This document shows, piece by piece, positions 5,138 through 5,249 of a DNA stretch of 5,249 nucleotides. How positions within the stretch are numbered: the first letter of the stretch is position 1; each line of letters begins with the position of its first letter. A program made the translations under genes and the position numbers. Source of the DNA: Oscillospiraceae bacterium (GTDB taxonomy: Bacteria; Bacillota; Clostridia; Oscillospirales; Acutalibacteraceae); contig JAISRF010000122.1 of the NCBI GenBank assembly GCA_031273775.1, forward strand, positions 1 to 5,249, given 5' to 3'. The notes under the pieces are model-generated. The model was not told the DNA's origin and ran no database searches. It saw nothing but the letters and a program-made list of their open reading frames with translations.

Positions 5138-5249
5138 TTATTTGCTGCGCCACGTGATACGCCCGCGGGTTAAATCGTAAGGTGACATCTCCACGGTCAC
5201 CTTGTCACCGGGCAGAATTCGGATGAAATTCATACGAAGCTTTCCCGAA
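5138..5249 (-). CDS. infA: Translation initiation factor IF-1, 5' end outside the window
   Basis: IF-1 binds the 30S A site and assists IF-2 and IF-3 during initiation. Only the last 36 codons and the TAA stop are visible. They encode SGKLRMNFIRILPGDKV, then TVEMSPYDLTRGRITWRSK, which is the C-terminal half of the S1-like OB fold and nearly the Bacillota consensus. The usual length is 72 residues, so about half is outside the window to the right. It is followed by rpmJ on the same strand, as is usual at the spc/alpha operon junction. Confidence 0.95.
   Translation of the reverse strand, partial: SGKLRMNFIRILPGDKVTVEMSPYDLTRGRITWRSK

Overview
The window holds the distal part of a ribosomal-protein/RNA-polymerase alpha operon and, next to it, an asparagine synthase gene. 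All intact genes read on the minus strand, so transcription runs from the right edge to the left. The order is infA (3' half only) - rpmJ - rpsM - rpsK - rpsD - rpoA - rplQ, then a terminator and a short gap, then asnB, which runs off the left edge. The protein sequences look like Bacillota, most probably Clostridia and perhaps an uncultured Oscillospiraceae-like lineage. The evidence is the B. subtilis-like alpha subunit with a short acidic tail, L36 and S4 with their zinc cysteines, strong GGAGG-type ribosome binding sites, rpsD sitting between rpsK and rpoA, and roughly balanced base composition. The lineage is inferred from protein character and gene order only.

Right part (about 2310-5249): infA encodes initiation factor IF-1. 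rpmJ encodes L36, rpsM S13, rpsK S11, rpsD S4, rpoA the polymerase alpha subunit and rplQ L17. Together they couple synthesis of 30S and 50S parts to synthesis of RNA polymerase. Most spacers are 27-75 nt and each gene has its own Shine-Dalgarno sequence. Three spacers hold unexpected structure: tandem heptamers between infA and rpmJ, a perfect 10-bp hairpin overlapping a 14-bp palindrome between rpmJ and rpsM, and a terminator-like element with A/T tracts on both sides in the unusually long (116 nt) rpoA-rplQ spacer.

Middle (1764-1971): rplQ ends at a GC-rich hairpin with a T-rich tail. Between that hairpin and asnB, on the opposite strand, lies what reads as the extreme C-terminus of an AraC-family regulator, interrupted by a stop codon. 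It appears to be a decayed gene tail. The asnB promoter sits immediately beside it.

Left part (1-1763): 587 codons of a glutamine-hydrolysing asparagine synthase with all main catalytic motifs; about 30 C-terminal residues lie outside the window.

The coding content is ordinary housekeeping and I see no new multi-gene system. The items worth a second look are the AraC remnant and the intergenic structures.
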